Origin: Apricaphanius iberus
Taxonomy: Eukaryota > Chordata > Actinopteri > Cyprinodontiformes > Aphaniidae
Length of the DNA: 64,000 nucleotides
Direction of reading: 5' to 3'
NCBI GenBank assembly: GCA_028564705.1
Contig: JAPXFQ010001515.1
Span: 186,001 to 250,000 of the forward strand
Below, one piece after another: positions 57,263 to 64,000 of this stretch. Made by a program: the position numbers and the translations under genes. Within the stretch, counting starts at the first letter, position 1. Every line of letters begins with the position of its first letter. The notes beneath the pieces were generated by a model, which saw nothing but the letters and a program-made list of their open reading frames with translations, searched no databases and had not been told where the DNA came from.

Positions 57263-58539
57263 TACTAAACGAACAATCTTGTGGCGCACAACTCTTTACT
57301 CAACCTGACCTAAATCTCAATGGATCAAATTATAACAGAACGACGGCGCTCCAGACTCATCATGCACCATCTGTCCCTCTGGGTCTGCGGTTCCGACCAA
57401 CATCGATCCCAGCCTTGTGTGAAACTGAACAACTCGTCCCGTCGTATCCCACCTGGACTCCGCTCCTCCATCTCTCCATCCTCCACTCCTCTCACCTGAC
57501 TCTCATCTATCACTCCCAGATCCCTGCTGATCCTCCCTGAGTCCCTCTTTTATTTTGTCGTGCTGCGGGTGAGACAACTCCTCAGCGGCGGCGCCGGCCG
57601 TCGGGTTCATTGCAGCTTAGGGGCCCCGCGCCTCGTGAGTGGCCGACGGGGAGAACAAAAGGAGGAATAAAAAAGCAATCTGGCCAATCTCAAATTGCAT
57701 TCTCCCACCACAGAGGCCTCCTCGCTCCCCGTCTCCCTCCGCCTCCCCTCGCCACTCTTCTCCATTAAACAAGCTCTATTTTTAAACTCACCGGCGCCCC
57801 AGGAGAGCAACTTGGAAGAAGAAGACGAAGAGGTGGAACTTGGCATCGTTTCCCCGTGTCATATCTTTAATCTCTCTAACCAGTGCCACCACGCAGTTCT
57901 CCCCTGTGTCACGTCTTTCATTTTCCCTCCTGAAACTGTTGTTATTTTTTGTGCTCCCTCGTGATACGCTGGACTGAACCGGAAAGTCTCTCCTAGCGCG
58001 CTGTAGCCTCATTTTGTGTTCACAGGGTTCGGTTTGGTCTGCGTCTTCATCTTAAGGTCAAAGCGAGGAGAGTTTACTTTCTTTTGCAAGTGAAACACGT
58101 CATGCATGACTTCGTTCTTGATGCTGTGGAGTCGCAGCAGCTTTCATTTCGTCTGCTCAGACTGATTTCAAAGGCACGGTAAAACCGTCGGACTCTTTTC
58201 TGGTTATTTGAAACTTTTTCTATCTGAAGCTGCTGTCTGAGTCTGGAGCCGCTCAGAGAGACGCCGCGACACTGAGGTGGCACGTCCTCTGAGGCCTGGA
58301 CCTCTGCAGTCATGCAGAAGGATGTACATTCAGTATTCACAGCTTTACCTTTCAGGTCACAGGACCGCCAAGATGTCGGGGTGTGAAGCCGGATCTGACC
58401 GGTGGAGCGTGAATGTCAAATCTTTGAGTTTGGGGTGGGAAAAAAGGCGAAACCTTTCACATAAGATTGGTTTATAATTTCAGAATTCAAAGGAGGACCG
58501 TTTTTTTGCACCATGCAGCTTATTTTTAGCATGCATTAC

Positions 58540-58850
58540 GTTCATTTACTCATCCAGCCACTAGGAGTCCTGTGAGAGAAGTTATAGCCATTCGCAATCA
58601 GTGTATGTTCAAATAAAGGGAGTTAATGTGGCAGCCAAAGTGTAGCCTCTACATAAAGCATCGTCTTCCACAAAACTCCTTCATTTCACCATTTTTTTTA
58701 TGAATCACTAGCACTATTCCCTTGTGAGTTCAGAGCATCTCAGAGGGTTTTTATTGTTCTTTTCCAGGGTGTTTTACAGGCATTTAATCCAACTACACTA
58801 ACCTGTGATTACACTGCTGTGCTACATCCCAGCTGTAGTCTGACCAGGAC
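58540..58850. mobile_element. Relative of fold-back MITE 31937-32527
   Basis: Shares TTCATTTACTCATCCAG, AAAACTCCTTCATTTCACCA, CCCTTGTGAGTTCAGAGC and TTTTACAGGCATTTAATCCA with the 31937 element. Only the left arm and centre are clear. Confidence 0.65.
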
Positions 58851-59112
58851 TTTTTGCTCTAGTGCTCAATTAGACAGAAATTGCTATTGCAAACATTAAC
58901 AAGGTTCACCTTTGCATGTTTTCCAAAATCCTCCACAGGCTGCTTTTCTGCAACGTGCTCAGACTCCAGCTGCAATGGAGGACGGCGGAGATGCGGTTGA
59001 AATCGCCATTTAGTGCAAACTGGAATCTGTTGGTGTGAATCTAAGGGCTGGTTCACACAGCCGGAGTTTTAAGCCGATTTTGAGTTCTTCTCTTAAAGAG
59101 AGCGGTAGTGGT

Positions 59113-59480
59113 TAGGGGTGGGGGAAGAAAATCGATTCACATAAGAAAGTCGATTAGCTGCTTAACGATTTTTGAATTGATTTAAAATAAATTGATTAAA
59201 AAAATTTTTTTTTTCAGGCTTGGAAAAAAAGTTTAAGTTCACTTTATTATGAAGTACATTTAAGTATTTAGCAGATGTGGGAAGTAGAACATTCAGAAAA
59301 TTATATGTCTTTTTAAGAATATAGTGAATTAAAAATCAGCAATATTGAAGAATCTCAATCGGCACTTACAAAAAAAATGATAAAAGAATTGAATCTGGAG
59401 AAAAGCATATTGTCTCAGCCCCACAAATTGGCACCTTTTTTTAAACTAATTGAATTGATTGTGAATCAATTCTGAATCGA
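59113..59480. mobile_element. AATCGATTC-rich non-autonomous element (probable)
   Basis: Begins TTAGGGGTGGGGGAAGAAAA followed by TCGATTC. The right side has AATTGATTGTGAATCAATTC and TGAATCGAATCG, and a CCCCAC just inside. This resembles hAT-like elements with AGGGGTGGG ends. The right terminus is not resolved. Confidence 0.5.
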
Positions 59481-60479
59481 ATCGAGGCAGGTGTTTAGCT
59501 GATAAAGGTAAAGAAGCTAAAAGAGTTTCAACCTAAACGTTTCTGTAACATGACAGGATTAATGTTGTAAACTATTACAGTCAGGGCAGAGACTTAAAGT
59601 AAGAACTTACTTACTTTATTTGCATAGGCACAGTGTGGATTAATGAACACGTTTTTTTTTTTTTTTGGAATATAAAAATACATGAGATTATAGCCAGGGC
59701 TTATTTCCATCTCTAGTCTCTTCGCTGGAAGTACCAGCAACAATTCAAATAAGACCATAAACCCTGATAGTCAAATATTTACAATTTCATCCCACTACAG
59801 ACTATACATTGTTACAGGACGGCTTTACGGTACTTGAAACTTAGTGGGAAACGTGAAAGATAGAGTAGAAAAAAACTGTTTCTTCAAATGTAAAAAAGCG
59901 GATAATTCCTGTAAAGAAGTTCTAAGAGCCTCAGCAGCGTCCAAACTACTTTTTGCTTACAGTAAATTCAAGTTTTTTTCTTTTCCAGCAAGTCTTTCTG
60001 TGTCGACAGTGGCGGACTGCCGGCCTCTGCGCAGCCGTCACATTGTTTTTGAATTTTCTTCTCTTGCTTTTAATCGACCGTTCCATGTCCAGACTGATAG
60101 GTGGCAACGTTGAGCCTGCAGGCCCAGAGATGCGCAAGCTCACTCTTCCATGCTCGTCACTCGACCGTACCACATGGCTGTTCAGAAAGCTGCGCCCGCG
60201 ACACAGGGACAGAGAGATGAGGGACAGATGCATGAGCCGGTGGAAGTTACCCAGAAAAGTGCAGGGCACGTAAGTATTAGAGCATAATTAGGGTTACTTG
60301 CTAGGTAATCGGACGTTAGCTAATGTTATTTCAGGTTGCTACATTTTTATCTATACCCCACTGAAACAAAACCGTTGCACTTTTTACAGTTGGTTAGCTG
60401 TAAAACACAATGTAAACATGCGACAGCATCAACATGAATGCAGAAGAAATATTTAATAAAAGTAATTAAACCATTTTTG

Positions 60480-60700
60480 TGCACACTGCAAAAACTGCCC
60501 ATCTAATCAAGTCAAAAAGATCTTGTTTCCACCTAAAAAGTATTTTTAGTCTGGTTTTGAGACTTCTATACTAAGCAAGAGCAGGAGGTGTTAGTTCATT
60601 CGTCTTATTTAGAGAATATGTCTTATTTGTAGAATTCTCACCAAGTGCAATTTGTCTTGTTTTGTTGGCAGATTATTTCTTTACTTTAAGAAGCTTTCGA
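60480..60700. mobile_element. CACTGCAAAAA MITE end, copy 2
   Basis: Starts CACTGCAAAAACTGCCCATC, followed by AAAAAGATCTTGTTTCCACC, typical of the same MITE type as 9496-9710. The opposite end was not found. Confidence 0.5.
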
Positions 60701-61844
60701 GAAGCTTTCAGCAGAGAAACATTTAAAGAGTGTTTATTTCTCTGATTATTCGAGTTAACTGTATAATCACAGCCTCTTTACATTATGATTTATCATAACC
60801 CATAGCTTTTGTTTTTGTGTGTTTTAGGTAGTCACGTCATCGGTATATTGTTCAGCAGAGAGATATTTGAAGATAGCGTTTTTTTATTTCTCACTGAGTA
60901 TTCTACACTATGCTTTTAACACATCTCTTAGTCAACATCAGTGATAGTTCTATAATTTGGAAGGTAAAATATCATGGGTTAGGATTTAAGTATTTTGAGA
61001 ACCTTGTCTGTTGCTGATGAGTTTTCACGCGCATCTGTTGTGTGCCGGGCCGCTGTTTTTTAGTCCCACTGTGTGTCGACGAACCCCAGGGTGTGTACTT
61101 ATACCTCACATAGGCCATGGTATGTAATCTACGCTGATCTTTTACTGTTTCAAGAGTCCCCTGTGACATTTCAGAGCCAAACAGGAGGCAGTTCCTGCGG
61201 GAACGTGGGCGGATCAACCGTGGTTCTGCCGACAGTTTCTAGGTTCCCCCTGAAGTCTGGAGACCCACAGCGTGGTCTGCTCTCCTGAGCTAGAAGCAGC
61301 CTGTTCATATTTTCGGGTTCTGAGTCCGTCAGTGGGTGCAACCACCTGAATTATCCTGTACTATTAGATCATATACATATGAATGTGGCATTCATTAATG
61401 GCGTATTTTTCAAACTAAATGCCCAACAGTAAAGGATTCTGTCCCAATAAAACATATAGATGACATGCTGCACAGCGGGAGAGCTTTAAAAAGTTAATAC
61501 GGATGCAAACCCTGGTGCAGAGAAAGTAAATAATCTGGGCCATGGAACAGCCTAAACCAGAGCAACGCAACTCCAGTTGTTACTAACAACGATAAGCAAA
61601 TAAAAGAGAATTCGTTTGTGAAGCAGAACCACCCCATAGGTACCAAGAACCTTCAAGCAGAACATGTCCACAAAGGGAAATTCGGCTCTAGACTGCTGTT
61701 TCTTTGCTCGTCAAAGATACTCAACAGAGAGAGATTCAGTAAGAGATTCTGGGGGTCAGACAATCCTCCAGAACAGAGGAAAAAGCTCTGCGTGTTTTAA
61801 AGTGTTGGTTAGATGAGATAAACAAGTGGATCAAATAAGACCAA

Positions 61845-62084
61845 TGGTGCGTTCACACCGCCCCAAAGGTCAGGTCTGGCAAGCTTACGATGTAAAATAA
61901 ATGGTTCAGTCCGTCAGAGTCTCTCGTTGGCTGCGTCAACTTTTCACGCATTAGTGCCGTTTAAAGCAGCAACTTTGCAAACGATACCAACGCAGAAGTT
62001 CAGCTAGCTGAACTTTTGACAGACTTGAAGCAGTGCGCCAACCAAGCGTTGCTTGACACAAACGCATGCGGTGTGAACGCACCA
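61845..62084. mobile_element. Complete fold-back MITE (240 bp, 16-bp perfect TIR)
   Basis: Begins TGGTGCGTTCACACCG and ends CGGTGTGAACGCACCA, a perfect 16-bp inverted repeat. The interior (GCGTCAACTTTTCACGC, AACGCAGAAGTTCAGCTAGC) is related to 24367-24755 and 29553-29897. Non-coding. Confidence 0.85.
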
Positions 62085-62499
62085 TAAGAGGATAAAAATG
62101 AAGTTTCGAAATCACAGTCCTACTTTAAACTGATTTTTATTCCAAAACCCTTTCCAGGTGGACATTTCTGATCATAAGCTTTTGCCAGAAGGGTATAGAG
62201 AGCCTAAACTGGGTTCTGTGGAAAGCTGTTTTTCTGCTTAATACAGACACTTTCAAATAAAACACAAGCACTACTATTTTATTGTAAACGTACCTTTTAA
62301 GACACCTGAATGCAAAGCAGCAGAGACACTGAACTCTTTTCAATCTAAAATAAAAACTTATGTACAGTATTTAGACTTGCCTGCAAGTAACTACACAGTA
62401 CCCTGCTTTTAGAATTATAGAACGTGATGTAAATGTTTTTCTTCTGTAAAAAATTTGTGTGTTTCTCTTCTGTTTTATGTTCTGTTTGTACATCTGTTT

Positions 62500-62568
62500 T
62501 TTTTGCTGCTGTTATAACCAAATTTCCCCATTTGGGACAATTAAAGGATTAATCTATTCTATTCTATG
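62500..62568 (+). mobile_element. LINE 3' end with TCTAT tail
   Basis: GCTGTTATAACCAAATTTCC, CCATTTGGGACAATTAAAGG and a TCTAT pentamer tail form the characteristic 3' end of a fish non-LTR element. The body upstream is degraded. Confidence 0.6.
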
Positions 62569-62571
62569 ACA

Positions 62572-63117
62572 GGGGTGCCCAAACCTTTTCCTTAAGAGGG
62601 TAAAAACAAAAATATCCCAGAGAGCCACTGACCAAATGTAATAATAAAAGTAAGGTACTTTAATTTATTATACAGTTATTTTACCTTCCTTTGGTTGTCA
62701 TACATTAAGCAATATATGACAAAAAAGTCATCTATAGCCATTTAGAACACATACGTAAAGTATTGATTAGTATTAGTATTGATGTCAAGGAAAAAGAAGA
62801 TCTTCCTCTCACAGTATTTTTTAAATATCTATTGTCTGTGTGCCTGTCAACTTGGATGTACAGTAGTTTGTCGCCTTATAAAGAGAGCAAATGTTAGCAA
62901 ATGTCTGCACATAAATCCATCTATGTCAATGTCAAACCTAATTTGTGATATTTCAAATATTATTTATGCACCATGAGTTAGGATTGTATTCACCCAATAT
63001 ATATTTGTTAGGTCCACTCATACAAAGTGCTATCTGTACTGGAATCATAATCATGATACAAGTTGAGTGTCTGATTTTGGTAGATTTTCCCCTGGTGGGC
63101 CGAATTATTTTTGTTTA
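62572..63117. mobile_element. CAGGGGTGCCCAAAC hAT-like element, degraded
   Basis: The left end CAGGGGTGCCCAAACCTTTT and a right-side CCTGGTGGGCCGAATTATTT are in the arrangement of a common fish hAT-like MITE. The extreme right end (inverse of the left) is lost. Confidence 0.6.
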
Positions 63118-64000
63118 ACCTGATAATTTCTTCCTTTTTAGTGTAAAATAAAATGTTTATTCTGTGAATTATGGAAAAATAACATTAAATTCTAGAAAGA
63201 TCTTAGGAATAAAGAAAAAAAGGGGCGGTGATTATAACCAGCTCTTTAGACTGTTTCTGGATATCTGTAACTTTCAGCTGAGTTGTTCTAATTTTAATGT
63301 TTTTTACGCTTTATTTATTAAAATTATTCTTGTGTGCAGAGAAAAACACTTTATTGTCTGAGGATTGGACAAGTAATGAAACTGGCTGAATTCACGTTGA
63401 ATTGAGCTCATTAGGCTTTATTGTTAAGAGTGTTTTGTAGTTCCAAATAAATAGTTTAAGACATTTAAAGGGAATTATGCAGCTTTGACCAGATCTTTCT
63501 ACCCTTTCTGTCCTCCGTCAGCTGATCTTCTGTGGATAAAAGTCTGTGGGCAGGCGAGCTTGTAAGCTCTCCCACGCTGCACACGACAGGAGAAGCCTCG
63601 ATACAGGATCAGCTGCTAAAAATGTCCCACATGTGCAAAGACCGACACCATCTCCTCTTACTGTTAACTCCATCCTTACATACTGTACTCACACTCACTC
63701 TCCAACATCCCCATTTTCAGCTCCGCAGGCAAAATTGCTGCAGGCAGCGTTTTCTACTCCTCAAATCCCTGATAGTCTCATGTAGCACTAACACAACATC
63801 TCCCCTGCTTCTGTCTGCTAATCCCTGGGATCAGGAGACACGGCTGGGTAATGACTGAAATGATTAGCCCTTCCACTTGCCTATCAGTCACCCCGCCCAC
63901 CGGCTGCTACATCCCCTCTCATCGATCCGACAACCGGACCGCAGCGGTCGGCTGGTCTCCTCGTTTTTTTATTTTCTATCTCCACATAAAACCTTTTATT

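Larger units (their letters stand above)
53636..64000 (-). other. tmeff2: tmeff2 upstream intron, incomplete (>10.3 kb)
   Basis: The intron continues beyond the window. It contains an AGGGCTTGGCGGTATGG hAT-like end at about 53970, an L2-like LINE (55100-57070), a GATAC copy (57150-57262), a GC-rich block at 57560-57900, MITE copies (58540-58850, 59113-59480, 60480-60700, 61845-62084), retroposon ends (62500-63117), and single-copy-looking DNA at 63370-64000. I searched for a follistatin-1 exon (PVCGSDG-like) on the minus strand and found none. Confidence 0.6.

Noticed and set aside
53636..64000. Search for the follistatin-1 and signal-peptide exons of tmeff2
   Set aside because: No minus-strand PVCGSDG-like cysteine-rich segment was found; they most likely lie beyond position 64000.

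Overview
This window is vertebrate nuclear DNA, almost certainly from a ray-finned (teleost) fish. It has one split gene with long introns, GT/AG splice junctions, eukaryotic tRNA genes, CA/TG microsatellites, and a dense mix of fish-type repeats (L2-like and endonuclease-type LINE fragments, Tc1, hAT-like elements with 8-bp target duplications, fold-back MITEs). There is no bacterial operon, CRISPR array or phage. The species cannot be named from sequence alone.

The one protein-coding gene recognised is tmeff2 (tomoregulin-2, a transmembrane protein with two follistatin-like domains and one EGF-like domain). It runs on the minus strand. Six consecutive 3' exons can be joined with consistent reading phase: 53539-53635, 35110-35258, 33120-33176, 32787-32904, 19429-19587 and 10593-10689 (stop codon at 10593-10595). 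They encode about 224 C-terminal residues: the linker and start of follistatin domain 2, the rest of that domain, a short acidic/basic linker, the EGF-like domain, the transmembrane helix, and a short tail ending in TRLI. A 3' UTR of about 0.7 kb ends near an AATAAA signal at 9933-9938. The signal peptide and first follistatin domain must lie beyond 64000. It could be either teleost paralogue of tmeff2.

Layout: 1-9900 is intergenic DNA downstream of tmeff2. It contains a tandem segmental duplication (about 1367-3567 and 4081-5997), each copy carrying an identical tRNA-Ser(AGA) gene, followed by large fold-back repeats (6095-8063). 9915-10689 is the tmeff2 3' end. 10690-19428 is the last intron, with a 1.64-kb hAT-like element flanked by an 8-bp duplication and a fold-back element broken by an L2-like LINE. 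19588-32786 is an intron with two unusual minisatellites (22853-23727 and 27165-27860) and several copies of one hAT-like family. 32787-35258 holds three clustered exons. 35259-53538 is an 18-kb intron with another hAT-like element, a probable solo LTR, a Tc1 remnant, LINE fragments and a repeat-poor stretch next to exon 53539. 53636-64000 is an upstream intron with a deleted L2-like LINE and more MITEs.

No clearly new multi-gene system was found. The most interesting signals are complementary TG/CA repeats flanking the in-frame transmembrane exon of tmeff2, a minisatellite with a seven-unit higher-order period, and nested mobile elements whose target duplications can be read directly.
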